A DNA stretch of 64,000 nt from Azorinus chamasolen (lineage: Eukaryota; Mollusca; Bivalvia; Cardiida; Solecurtidae), in NCBI GenBank assembly GCA_963576725.1, contig OY755241.1:59207071-59271070 (forward strand), in the 5' to 3' direction. The translations under genes were made by a program, and so were the position numbers. This document shows, piece by piece, positions 44,781 through 55,730 of the stretch. The notes beneath the pieces are model-generated. The model saw only the letters and a program-made list of their open reading frames with translations. It was not told the DNA's origin and ran no database searches. Every line of letters starts with the position of its first letter. Position 1 is the stretch's first letter.

Positions 44781-45355
44781 TTTAAAAAATCAAACATTTT
44801 TGGTATTTCTACCAGCTCAAACAGTTCCCTCAGGGAATCTGCTTGAAAGAACCTATCTCTGATTAAGATTAAATCAGGACATTCAATGAGAATGTGCTGA
44901 ATTGTATAAGGCTCAAAACAAAATAAACATTCAGGTTGAACTTCACCTTTCAGTAAAAATGAATGAGTTCAAAAAGAATGTCCAATTCTTATTCTCGCCA
45001 GTACGACCTCGTCACGCCGAAATGGCAAGCATGAACAAAAATGTTCACCTAAAATAGGTTTAACAGCATGGAGCTTGTTATGAATTTCCTCATTCCAAGA
45101 CTCCTGCCATTTATATAGAATATGTCTAGTAATTTGTGGTTTGAAATCCGAATACGGTATTCTCATATCAGATTCAGGCGATTCAAGGGCAGACTTCGCT
45201 GCAATGTCCGCCCTCTCGTTGCCCTGTATTCCACAATGACTAGGTATCCAACAAAATATTACATCTTTTGAATTAGACATTTCATGGTATTTTAAAACAA
45301 GTTTTTTAATAAGAACATTTTTTGAAGAACATTTACTCAGAGATTGTAAAACAGA

Positions 45356-45500
45356 ATGAATGAATGAATGAATGGTGTTTTACGGCCCATCGACACTGAT
45401 GGTCATATAGAGCCGAATAAATAATGTAAATAAAACTATATGATGAAATCAAATAAAGACAATCTCACTAGATTATGTAAATGCCAGTCCCGATCAACAG
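45356..45500 (-). mobile_element. 145-bp NLR-A fragment inserted in NLR-A, 14-bp TSD
   Basis: GATTGTAAAACAGA at 45342-45355 recurs at 45501-45514. The element itself has GATTGTAAA at the truncation point, so 9 nt of microhomology join the 5' end to the target. Confidence 0.85.
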
Positions 45501-45690
45501 GATTGTAAAACAGAAAGAGAATCCGAAAAGATTATATGTTTACTATATGATTTTCCAGCAATATAATCAAGAGCTAAGTCAATAGCTTTGATCTCTGCTG
45601 AAAAAAATGGAGGCATTATCGGGAAGCCGAAACTTTGTCTCTGAGTCATCAGCCACAAAGGCAGCTGCGACTCTCTCATCATCTTTTGAA

Positions 45691-46050
45691 TGAATGAATG
45701 AATGAATGGTGTTTTACGGCCCATCGACACTGATGGTCATATAGAGCCGAATAAATAAAACTATATGATGAAAACAAATAAAGACAATCTCACTAGATTA
45801 TGTAAATGTCAGTCCCGATCAACAGGATTGTAAATAAAATAAGGACAAAACATAATCGACATTCTAAAAATATACCTTTTAAATTTTAGAATATATATTA
45901 ATGGCTTTTAAAAAATCAAATATTTTTGGTATTTCTACCAGCTCAAACAGTTCCCTCAGGGAATCTGCTTGAAAGAACCTATCTCTGATTAAGATTAAAT
46001 CAGGACATTCAATGAGAATGTGCTGAATTGTATAAGGCTCAAAACAAAAT
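45691..46050 (-). mobile_element. 360-bp NLR-A fragment inserted in NLR-A with target deletion
   Basis: Sister sequence CTTTTGAACCATCAGTATAA is interrupted after CTTTTGAA, and about 10 bp (CCATCAGTAT) are missing on the other side. The ATAAA junction overlaps element and target. Confidence 0.75.
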
Positions 46051-47141
46051 AAAAACTTGTTCATAATCTTCAAATCTTGAAATTATTTCATTTAAAAAAG
46101 AACCGAATTCAAGCAAGCTTGTTTCAGACTTTTTATGCCGTGTTAGTTCAAAAATAACTTTTGGTGGTTTAATAGTACAAGATGGTATAGATTCAACTTT
46201 AGTCTTTTCAACCAAAGACAAATCTATATAACTATTTTGAAAACAGTTTTTCAAACGTATTCCGAAAGATGGAATTACCTTTTCCTTAGACTCAAATAAA
46301 CGTTGATATTTAGGTCTAAAAGCATTTTTATGAGCGGGATTTGATGGATTTGAAGCTAATTTAGAGGTATACTGCATGGATAGTTTTTCACGACGAGAGT
46401 AAAGTGATGGCTCATTCGCCTCAACATATAAACTTTTAGCAGGGGATGTCCTAAAGGCACCCAATGCTAAACGTAAACCTTGGTGATGAATAGGATCAAG
46501 CATCTTCAAGTATGATTTCCTTGCAGAGCCATATACAACACTACCATAATCCAGTTTGGACCTCACTAAACTTCTATACAATTTGAGCATTACATTGCGA
46601 TCTGCACCCCATTCGGTATGTGCAAGAACGCGAAGCAATTTCAAAGTTTTCTGTCATTTAGCCTTTAAATATTTAATATGAGGTATAAAGGAAAGCTTTT
46701 TGTCAAAAATGACACCGAGAAATTTTGCCTGGTCTACAACAGGAATGGGATCACCATTCAAGTGCAACTCCGGGTCATTGTGAAATTTTCTCAGTTGACA
46801 GAAATGTACACAATTTGTTTTAGACTTGGAAAATTTAAAACCGTTTTCAGTAGCCCATTTTTGAGCTTTATCAATGGACTGTTGAAGTTGACGTTCAACA
46901 GTACGCATGTGTTTAGAACGGTAACAAATTAAAAAGTCATCAACATACATGTACAATGAACAATCCGTCTCATTAGTAATAGATTGAACAATATTATTAA
47001 TTTTAACATTAAATAGAGTAACTGACAAAATACTTCCTTGTGGAACACCCATTTCCTGTTTTTGCATTTCAGAAAGAGTAGTTCCAACGCGGACTTGAAA
47101 TTCCCTATCATTTAAAAAGTTTTCAGAGTTTTCAAAAAAAA

Positions 47142-47440
47142 CCAGAGGACACCGTGTCACAGATTAGCCAAGAGAAAGGCCAAGAAGACCAGTGAGGTGT
47201 TCTTTGCCCCACAACTCCACACGGGGATCGGACAGCACCTTCGCTTTAACATAAAGCTGAAAGACAGGACCATTCTCCCACCGGAAGTTAGACGAGAAGT
47301 CCGGGAACATTTTATGGACGTTTTCTTAGAATATATGCTGGGAGACAAGACAGTGCCAATGAAGCTCATAAAAGCTATGAGAGAAGACAAGTGGCCAGAT
47401 CTGTCGAACGATCAGGTGCGAGAGAGTTGGTGAGGAACCT
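47142..47440 (+). pseudogene. YR unit 1, right part: downstream domain
   Basis: Resumes YR unit 1 after the nested insertion. The frame at 47197-47433 reads FFAPQLHTGIGQHLRFNIKL, PPEVRREVREHFMDVFLEYM, KTVPMKLIKAM and LSNDQVRESW. The same block is repeated at 52619-52855 and 57090-57400. I do not recognise the domain. It is probably the C-terminal part of the YR product, or a neighbouring reading frame of the same unit. The stop at 47431 comes one frame away from the longer unit 3 version. Confidence 0.6.
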
Positions 47441-47932
47441 CATCAAAAAGGAGAAAAAACAACAGGAGCAGTACACGGATGATCCAGCTGATCAAGCCAG
47501 CACTCATGCCTGGTGTTAGGAAAGTCTAACTGAACACCGGTTCCAGCATCACTAGCTCCCCTTCAATTTTTTAATCTTGGTTTAGTCTGTTTGCATCTGG
47601 CTTAAAAAATCTAAACAAAAACACTGAAAATGGCAAGGGCGGGTGCCTTGCATATTTTCTTTTACCTTTTAAAAGCACTGAAAATGGCGAGGGTGGGATG
47701 CCTTGCATATTTCTTTTAACTTCTAATTTACTTTACGGTATTTTTACATCATCCCATCTGTTAGACAAAAGAAAAGGTTCTGTTTGTTGTTTCAAGTAAT
47801 ATTTCACAGGTTTCTATGCGTTATACATACATCTAACCTTTCTGTTTTATCATACAGGTCAAAAAGCAGACAGAAAGCTTCTATAGAAGTTGTAGATTTG
47901 GCGTACATTCTTACATGTTTATATGCATATTT
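47441..47932. other. Spacer of YR unit 1-2
   Basis: Non-coding sequence shared with 52858-53346 and 58601-59004, with a local duplication (CACTGAAAATGGCRAGGGYGGG at about 47630 and 47683). It marks the tandem-unit period. Confidence 0.6.
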
Positions 47933-48951
47933 AGCTCACCAGACAACTTTTGTGTTCAGGGTGTGCTTTTGTGATCGCTTGATGTCCGTCGTGCGTCGTC
48001 GGGTGTCAACAATTTGAACCTTTAAAAATCTTTTCCTCTGAATCTACAGGGTTCTCAGCTTTCATCTTTGGTAAATAGCATCATCTGTAGGTCCTCTACA
48101 AAAGTTATATAAATTATACCCCTGGGGTCAAAATTGGCCCCGCCCCAGGGGTGCCTTGTTTTCTATTGAAATATATAGTAAAACTTTGAAATTCTTCTCT
48201 GAATCTACTTTCATATTTGGCACATAGCATCAGGTTCTGGTCCTCTACAAAAGTTATATAAATTATACCCCTGGAATGAATGAATGAAACATATAGTGAA
48301 ACTTTGAAAATCTTCTCTGAAACTGGAAGTTTCTCAGCTTTCAGATTTGGAACATAGCATCATGTTCAGATCCTCTACAAAAATTATATAAATTATGGCC
48401 CTAGGGTCAAAATTGGCCCCGCCCCAGGGGTAGCCAGATTTCAATAGAAACATGAAGTGACAACTTTGAAAATCTTCTCTGAATCTACCGGGTTCTCAGC
48501 TTTTCATATTTGGCACATAGCATCATGTTCAGGTCTTCTACAAAAGTTATATACATTATGCCCCTGCGGTCAAAAATGGCCCCGCCCCAGGGGTGCCTTG
48601 TTTTCTATAGAGATATATAGTTAAACTTTGAATATATTCTTCTCTGAAACTGAAAGGTTCTCAGCTTTCATATTTGCCACATAGCATTATGTTCTCTACA
48701 AAAGATAAATAAATTATGGCCCTGGAGTCAAAATTGGCCCCGCCCCAGGGGTAGCCAGCTCGTAATAAAAACAGTGTCAAATTTGAAAATATTTTCCTCA
48801 GAAACTGGAAGGTTCTCAGCTTTTATATTTGGCACATAGCATCATGTTCAGGTCCTCTACAAAAGTAGTATAAATTATGCCCCTTGGATCAAAGCTGGCC
48901 CGCCCCAGGGGTGGCTAGTTTTCTATATGTTTAGAAATTCTGGCCCTCTTG
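47933..48951 (-). repeat. PRL-A array, minus orientation, in YR spacer
   Basis: Reads AGCTCACCAGACAAC..GTCCGTCGTGCGTCGTCG on the plus strand and ends GGCCCTCTTG, the reverse of the usual element. About six degenerate units. An (AATG)3 tail replaces part of a unit at about 48276. Confidence 0.75.
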
Positions 48952-49349
48952 TTATACAGTTTAATCTTTCTATTTAATTTTCTTTATATAGATCGAAAAG
49001 CAGATTGTAAGCTTCGTAGATTGGACGGAAAGAGATAGGTGTGCCATTTTAAACGTCTGCAAGAATTGTCTTACGACTGCATCTATTTTCGGCATAGCTG
49101 TTTCCTCTCGGGCTTGTCATGCTCCTAAAGGAGCTTTCTAACTACTGCAAATAGTAAAAATAGCAGTAGTCTCTTTGAGACTGCTTCTAATTGGGGACTT
49201 CAGTTTGCTACAAAGTTTAGGTCTATTCTTATTCTAGCATTTTATTTCAATTTAATAAATAAACATAATGCATTGAAATATTTCTAATCATTTAAGTTGC
49301 TGTTAATGGCTGAAATAGAGAGGATATGCTGTATTATGTAACTAATATA

Positions 49350-49520
49350 CAGTAGAACCCCTCTAATGCGACCACTTGTTGAATAAACTTTTCTACCTTT
49401 AGAAGCAGGTGGTTTCTTAATGAAGGATTAAATCTATGCATAAAGCATATAGCATTAAGCTACCACCTGCCTTTGCCACCCAGAATTACAGCCGTGTTTG
49501 GTAGTCACATTAAAAATAAA
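49350..49520. mobile_element. MITE, CAGTAGAACCCCTCTAATGCGACCAC terminus
   Basis: The left terminus is clear. The internal GCAGGTGGTTTCTTAA pairs with TTAAGCTACCACCTGC. The right end is degenerate here but clear in the third copy at 60566. The sequence from 48952 to 49349 has nothing recognised. Confidence 0.55.
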
Positions 49521-49954
49521 AATGCTGAAACAAAGAAATAGTAAAACCTCTCTGATCCACAAAAAGGGCCGATAATACTAGTTTTGGGTAAAATGAACAG
49601 AATAGAACATAGAATAAACGTGACTTGAGCCTTTATTATAAAACTAAAGAAGTTGAATTTGCCTACATTGTAGGGTATGTAAAGACGTATATGTCGGTAT
49701 AATATGGTGCTCGGATGTCTGTCCGTCCGTACGAGAAAAAATTCCATTAAAATAGGTATATTTTGAGTTATTTTTGTACATGTATCTCAATTATTGACTC
49801 AAGAGGATTAAATATACTTACGGGAATATGTTGACTAGACACATTTGCCTACAAGACCGAGGAACGTTGAAGTCTCTCTGATCGTCCGTGCGTCTGTCTG
49901 AGCCACAAAAAGGGCGATAATACTAGTCTTGGGTAAATATTGAAATTTTTATCA

Positions 49955-50019
49955 GCAAACAGTGTAGACTCTGATCAGACGCCGTATTATGCGGCGTCTG
50001 AGCAGTCTACACAGTTTGC
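49955..50019. repeat. Near-perfect 65-nt palindrome
   Basis: GCAAACAGTGTAGACTCTGA, TCAGACGCCG / CGGCGTCTGA, GCAGTCTACACAGTTTGC. Two mismatched positions in about 29 paired. Repeated at 55565-55628. Lies about 105 bp upstream of the YR exon acceptor. Confidence 0.7.
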
Positions 50020-50124
50020 CTGTTTCCATATATGGGATAGTGGGTACAAATGTGTTAATTATCTTAATTACGTTTTACTCTGTATATATGAATTCGGTGC
50101 ACATGTTATTACTTTTTAATACAG

Positions 50125-50384
50125 TCCCAGTGGTCAAGCAGTGGTACAACTTCCGGGTGGAGCGACCAGGCTGGAGTAAAAAGCTAACCCGGCAGATGGA
50201 GGACATGAGATATGTAAACAGGTTCCTGGCCCAGTGGGTTTCAGTCCAGTCAGTGGAACCGGGTCTCGACGAGAAGGTCCAGTCTCATGACGCCAAGTTG
50301 TCGGACAAGTTTGATCCCGGAACAATCTCCAGGGTCCTGCAAACAGTCGTTGACTTTTGGGAACTGGCCTGCCGAGAAACTTGA
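50125..50384 (+). CDS. YR unit 2, putative upstream exon
   Basis: The acceptor-like TTTTTAATACAG precedes an open stretch: VPVVKQWYNFRVERPGWSKK, LTRQMEDMRYVNRFL, then FDPGTISRVLQTVVDFWEL. The same exon occurs at 55731, and both have a stop (GAAACTTGA) shortly after, so the frame probably changes by an indel or splice. Unit 2 has an extra GA in AATACGGAGAGACGCC and a GC in place of the GT donor at about 50567. I infer it to be the N-terminal part of the recombinase-like protein; no domain is recognised. Confidence 0.45.
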
Positions 50385-50627
50385 TATAGCGACCAATCTA
50401 CGCCAAGGTATATGAGTATCTGCAGGGATGCCCAAGTCCTCAAGGAAAGACAGCCAAGCGAAATACGGAGAGACGCCTGGAGGAAAACAGACAGCTGCCA
50501 GGCCCAGAAGTATATCGTGAGTTCTGCTCCTCAGCCTATGTTAGACATCATGTAGAAAACTTTCAGCAAGGCCGATCTTGTTTCTGCATGATATGACATG
50601 TATTCTGATTGTTCTTTGTAGTTTTTT

Positions 50628-51612
50628 ATACGCCCACCTAATAAAGGTGGTCGTATATTGTCGTGGCCCTGTCCGTCCATCAACATTTTGTTTGTCCGCT
50701 GTTTTCTGGGAAAACTATTTGACAGATATTAATGAAACTTCACACAAATGATAAATGCATCAAGATCTGAAGCTGAGTTGATTCTGAGGTTCATTTGATT
50801 TTTCATTTCAGAGTTATGGCCCTTTTACTTAAAAAATAATACAAATAGTTTGTCCGCTGTTTTCTGGGAAAACTATTTGAGAGATATTATTGAAACTTCA
50901 CACAAATGTTTAATGCATCAAGATCCGAAGCTGAATCGATTCTGAGGTTCATTTGATTTGTCGTTTTAGAGTTATGGCCCTTTTACTTAAAAAATAATGC
51001 AAATATATTCGTATAGTTAGTCCGCCATTTTTTGGGAAAACTGTTTGAAAGATATTAATGAAACTTAATACACATGTTTAATGCATCAAGACCTGAAGCT
51101 AAGTCAATTCTGAGGTTCATTTGATTTGTCGTTTCGGAGTTATGGCCCTTGCACTTAAAAGAAATAATGCAAATCTATGCAAATATGAGGATGGCCATAA
51201 CTTTTTCATTTGAAATGATATTTACTTCAATTTTTTTATATGGTTAAACCTTAATATGAATTTTCACATATATTGCGGGGTTTTTGATAAGTCATTTTAT
51301 TCTAAAGTTATGGTCCTTGAACTTTGTGTGTTCGTTGCTTTGTTTGTCAGTCAACTTTTAGTTTGTTGTTTTCAGGGAAAACTATTAATATGATATAAAT
51401 GAAACTTAACACAAATGTTTTAAGCAACAAACTCTGAAGCTGACTTTATTTTGAGGTTCATTCAGTTTGTCTTTACAGAGTTATGGCTGTTGCACTTTAC
51501 AAAAATCTGCAAATATGTGTATTAGCTAACTTTTTTATTTAATAAGATATTCACTTAATTGTTTTTAAAAATAGTATCACCTTAATATGGAAATCAAGAT
51601 CTGAAGCACAGA
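50628..51612 (-). repeat. PRL-D pearl-like array
   Basis: On the minus strand it ends GGACGGACAGGG..TATACGACCACCTTTATTAGGTGGGCGTATAAAAA, that is, microsatellite, hairpin and A-run as in PRL-A and PRL-B. About four to five units of roughly 165 bp (TTTGTCCGCTGTTTTCTGGGAAAACT..GAGTTATGGCCCTT). Absent from YR unit 3. Confidence 0.7.
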
Positions 51613-51616
51613 TTAG

Positions 51617-52528
51617 AAAATGTCAACACTTATAAGGCATGTTGAATCAGAGAAAGTTCTCAAGTGGGCGTATTATGTACCGTATGCGGTACTCTTGTTT
51701 AAAGGATGCAGACCGTCAGTATTAACGAACCTCAGACTTACCGACTATGACCACGCGGAGACCGACGACGGGGAGGTCTACACGTTGAGCTGTGGCCGCC
51801 ACAAGACGTCATCAACTTCAGGGGTCGCCTTCATCACCACATCCAATAAAATATACAAGATCCTGGGCATATACAAGAAAGCGGTTCAGGACTATGTCAG
51901 GCTCGTAGACAAGACAGCACCTCTCTTCCAGAAGAAGCAAATGGTGCCGATCACGACAAATGATGTCAACCCGATGGCCAAATATGCCTGGAAGAGGGCC
52001 GGCATAACGGAGTCCTTCACCATGACAATAAACAGAAAGCTAATAACAGTCACCGGAAGAAAAGCTGATCCCAGTGAGGTCCACAACATAGCAAAGATGA
52101 TGAACCACCTCGTATCAGGGGACACCTATGCCGTCTTTGATGACCGCCAGCAGCACCGACGGACATATAAGAAGCTGAGATATGCTTTCGACACAGCCAA
52201 GTCGAAGAAACAGTCGGCCCCTGTACAACCTGGAACCTTTAGCCTGTTAGAGCGGATTACAACCAGAACATCTGGATCGAAACCTTTCTCCCTCCTGGAC
52301 CCGATCCCGACGACGGCAACCACAACAGACGCAGAGGCCCCTTCTTCACATGCACAGACAGATCCGACGACATTTGAGGCAGCAAATCCTCTCTTACAGC
52401 CAACTCCCGAACCGACGACCAGCTCAAATCCAACCAGACAAACTCGCAAAGGCGTATCCGACAATAAACATCTCGTGGGAGGAAACCCAGGCAGTCAACC
52501 CGGCTCCGACGGCTACTATGACTTATGA
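51617..52528 (+). CDS. YR unit 2: tyrosine-recombinase-like protein (302 aa frame)
   Basis: The frame opens after an acceptor-like GATTAG and reads MSTLIRHVESEKVLKWAYYV. The fold signature is FKGCRPSVLTNLRLTDYD (Arg31, box I), SCGRHKTSS (Lys62, beta-hairpin lysine), TINRKLITVTG (Arg139, box II with His replaced by Thr), KMMNHLVSGDTYAVFDD (His163 and Tyr170). R-K-R-H-Y in this order is the tyrosine recombinase catalytic set. After about 200 residues comes a Ser/Thr/Pro-rich tail with no recognised domain. It is the only one of three tandem copies with this frame intact. It could be a Crypton-like transposon protein or a domesticated recombinase. The ATG may be internal, because upstream exons are likely. 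Confidence 0.65.
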   Translation, partial: KMSTLIRHVESEKVLKWAYYVPYAVLLFKGCRPSVLTNLRLTDYDHAETDDGEVYTLSCGRHKTSSTSGVAFITTSNKIYKILGIYKKAVQDYVRLVDKTAPLFQKKQMVPITTNDVNPMAKYAWKRAGITESFTMTINRKLITVTGRKADPSEVHNIAKMMNHLVSGDTYAVFDDRQQHRRTYKKLRYAFDTAKSKKQSAPVQPGTFSLLERITTRTSGSKPFSLLDPIPTTATTTDAEAPSSHAQTDPTTFEAANPLLQPTPEPTTSSNPTRQTRKGVSDNKHLVGGNPGSQPGSDGYYDL

Positions 52529-52857
52529 TGAGTACTTAGCAATCCAGGAAGACAGTCGCCACCCCAGAGGACACCGTGTCACAGATTAGCCAAGAGAAAG
52601 GCCAAGAAGACCAGTGAGGTGTTCTTTGCCCCACAACTCCACACGGGGATCGGACAGCACCTTCGCTTTAACATAAAGCTGAAAGACAGGACCATTCTCC
52701 CACCGGAAGTTAGACGAGAAGTCCGGGAACATTTCATGGACGTTTTCTTAGAATATATGCTGGGAGACAAGACAGTGCCAATGAAGCTCATAAAAGCTAT
52801 GAGAGAAGACAAGTGGCTAGATCTGTCGAACGATCAGGTGCGAGAGAGTTGGTGAGG
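52529..52857 (+). pseudogene. YR unit 2 downstream domain
   Basis: Equivalent of 47142-47440. The frame at 52619-52855 carries FFAPQLHTGIGQHLRFNIKL and EVREHFMDVFLEYML. An upstream frame (SWEETQAVNPAPTATMTYDE) overlaps the end of the recombinase frame one base off, suggesting that the two parts were once continuous. Confidence 0.5.
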
Positions 52858-53346
52858 TTCAAAAAAAGAAAAAACAACAGGAGCAGTACACGGATGATCC
52901 AGCTGATCAAGCCAGCACTCATGCCTGGTGTTTGGAAAGTCTAACTGAACACCGGTTCCAGCATCACTAGCTCCCCTTCAATTCTTTAATCTTGGTTTAG
53001 TCTGTTTGCATCTGGCTTAAAAAATCTAAACAAAAACACTGAAAATGGCAAGGGCGGGTGCCTTGCATATTTTCTTTTACCTTTTAAAAGCACTGAAAAT
53101 GGCGAGGGTGGGATGCCTTGCATATTTCTTTTAACTTCTAATTTACTTTACGGTATTTTTACATCATCCCATCTGTTAGACAAAAGAAAAGGTTCTGTTT
53201 GTTGTTTCAAGTAATATTTCACAGGTTTCTATGCGTTATACATACATCTAACCTTTCTGTTTTATTATACAGGTCAAAAAGCAGACAGAAAGCTTCTATA
53301 GAAGTTGTAGATTTGGCGTACATTCTTACATGTTTAATGCATTTTT
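52858..53346. other. Spacer of YR unit 2-3
   Basis: Close copy of 47441-47932. Non-coding. Confidence 0.6.
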
Positions 53347-54533
53347 AGCTCACCAGAGCACATTTGTGCTCAGGGTGTGCTTTTGTGATCGCTTGATGTC
53401 CGTCGTGCGTCGTCGGGTGTCAACAATTTGAACCTTTAAAAATCTTTTCCTCTGAATATACAGGGTTCTCAGCTTTCATCTTTGGTAAATAGCATCATCT
53501 GTAGGTCCTCTACAAAAGTTATATAAATTATACCCCTGGGGTGCCTTGTTTTCTATTGAAATATATAGTAAAACTTTGAAATTCTTCTCTGAATCTACTT
53601 TCATATTTGGCACATAGCATCAGGTTCTGGTCCTCTACAAAAGTTATATAAATTATACCCCTGGAATGAATGAATGAAACAGTGAAACTTTGAAAATCTT
53701 CTGAAACTGGAAGTTTCTCAGCTTTCATATTTGGAACATAGCATCATGTTCAGATCCTCTACAAAAATTATATAAATTATGGCCCTGGGGTCAAAATTGG
53801 CCCCGCCCCAGGGGTAGCCAGATTTCAATAGAAACATATAGTGACAACTTTGAAAATCTTCTCTGAATCTACAAGTTTCTCAGCTTTCATATTTGGAACA
53901 TAGCATCATGTTTAGATCCTCTACAAAAATTATATAAATTATGGCCCTGGGGTCAAAATTGGCCCCGCACCAGGAGTAGCCAGTTTTGAATAGAAACATG
54001 TCAGAAACTAGAAGGTTCTCAGCTTTCATATTTGGCACATAGCATCATGTTCAGGTCTTCTACAAAAGTTATATACATTATGCCCCTGCGGTCAAAAATG
54101 GCCCCGCCCCAGGGGTGCCTTGTTTTCTATAGAGATATATAGTTAAACTTTGAATATATTCTTCTCTGAAACTGAAAGGTTCTCAGCTTTCATATTTGCC
54201 ACATAGCATTATGTTCTCTACAAAAGATATATAAATTATGGCCCTGGAGTCAAAATTGGCCCCGCCCCAGGGGTAGCCAGTTCGTAATAAAAACAGTGTC
54301 AAATTTGAAAATATTTTCCTCAGAAACTGGAAGGTTCTCAGCTTTCATATTTGGCACATAGCATCATGTTCTGGTCCTCTACAAAAGTAGTATAAATTAT
54401 GCCCCTTGGATCAAAGCTGGCCCGCCCCAAGGGTGGCTAGTTTTCTATATGTTTAGAAACATATAGTGAAAACTTTGAAATCTTCTCATCTGAATGCCTG
54501 GTGAGCGATGTCAGGGCCATTCTGGCCCTCTTG
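53347..54533 (-). repeat. PRL-A array, minus orientation, second spacer
   Basis: Same position and orientation as 47933-48951, with extra units and an intact GGTGAGC..GGCCCTCTTG end. It carries the same (AATG)3 tail replacement at about 53664, so that event predates the unit duplication. Confidence 0.78.
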
Positions 54534-54935
54534 TTATACAGTTTAATCTTTCTATTTAATTTTCTTTATATAGATCGAAAAGCAGATTGTAAGCTTCGTA
54601 GATTGGACGGAAAGAGATAGGTGTGCCATTTTAAACGTCTGCAAGAATTGTCTTGCGACTGCGTCTATTTTCGGTATAGCTGTTTCCTCTCGGGCTTGTC
54701 ATGCTCCTAAAGGAGCTTTCTAACTACTGCAAATAGTAAAATCCGGAATAGCAGTAGTCTCTTTGAGACTGCTTCTAATTAGGGACTTCAGTTTGCTACA
54801 AAGTTTAGGTCTATTCTTATTCTAGCATTTTATTTCAATTAAATAAATAAACAATGCATTGAAATAATTCTAATCATTTCAGGTGCTGTTAATGGCTGAA
54901 ATAGAGAGGATATGCTGTATTATGTAACTAATATA

Positions 54936-55130
54936 CAGTAGAACCCCTCTAATGCGACCACTTGTTGAATAAACTTTTCTAGCTTTAGAAGCAGGTGGTT
55001 TCTTAATGAAGGATTAAATCTATGCATAAAGCATATAGGAGCTTTCTACATAACTTTCGTACTGCATTAAGCTACCACCTGCCTTTGCCACCCAGAATTA
55101 CAGCCGTGTTTGGTAGTCACATTAAAAATA
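54936..55130. mobile_element. MITE, second copy of 49350-49520
   Basis: Same CAGTAGAACCCCTCTAATGCGACCAC terminus. It has an extra roughly 25 bp (AGGAGCTTTCTACATAACTTTCG) that is also present in the third copy at 60363. Confidence 0.6.
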
Positions 55131-55564
55131 AAAATGCTGAAACAAAGAAAAAGTAAAACCTCTCTGATCCACAAAAAGGGCCGATAATACTAGTTTTGGG
55201 TAAAATGAACAGAATAGAACATAGAATAAACGTGACTTGAGCCTTTATTATAAAACTAAAGTTGAATTTGCATACATTGTAGGGTATGTAAAGACGTATA
55301 TGTCGGTATAATATGGTGCTCGGATGTCGGTCCGTCCGTACGAGAAAAAATTCCATTAAAATAGGTATATTTTGAGTTATTTTTGTACATGTATCTCAAT
55401 TATTGACTCAAGAGGATTAAATATACTTACGGGAATATGTTGACTAGACACATTTGCCTACAAGACCGAGGAACGTTGAAGTCTCTCTGATCGTCCGTGC
55501 GTCTGTCTGAGCCACAAAAAGGGCCGATAATACTAGTCTTGGGTAACTATTGAAATTTTTATCA

Positions 55565-55628
55565 GCAAACGGTGTAGACTCTGATCAGACGCCGTATTAT
55601 GCGGCGTCTGAGCAGTCTACACAGTTTG
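55565..55628. repeat. Near-perfect palindrome, second copy
   Basis: GCAAACGGTGTAGACTCTGA..GCAGTCTACACAGTTTGC. Counterpart of 49955-50019. Confidence 0.7.
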
Positions 55629-55730
55629 CCTGTTTCCATATATGGGATAGTGGGTACAAATGTGTTATCTTAATTACGTTTTACTCTGTATATATGAATT
55701 CGGTGCACATGTTATTACTTTTTAATACAG

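Larger units (their letters stand above)
44781..47141 (-). pseudogene. NLR-A ORF2 relic with two internal self-insertions
   Basis: RNase H pieces (44969-45280 and 45515-45690), connector and RT (46054-47130) with GVPQGSILS and YMYVDDF. An extra in-frame TACATG adds two residues before YVDD. It is interrupted by NLR-A fragments at 45356-45500 and 45691-46050. The 5' end at 47130-47141 has a small filler (GAGTTTTCAAAAAAAA) copied from adjacent bases, then the TSD CCAGAGGA. Confidence 0.87.

Noticed and set aside
44501..44846. Cys/Val-rich frames near 44.6 kb
   Set aside because: Produced by a (GT)n tract in the PLE 3' region; three overlapping frames are equally open.
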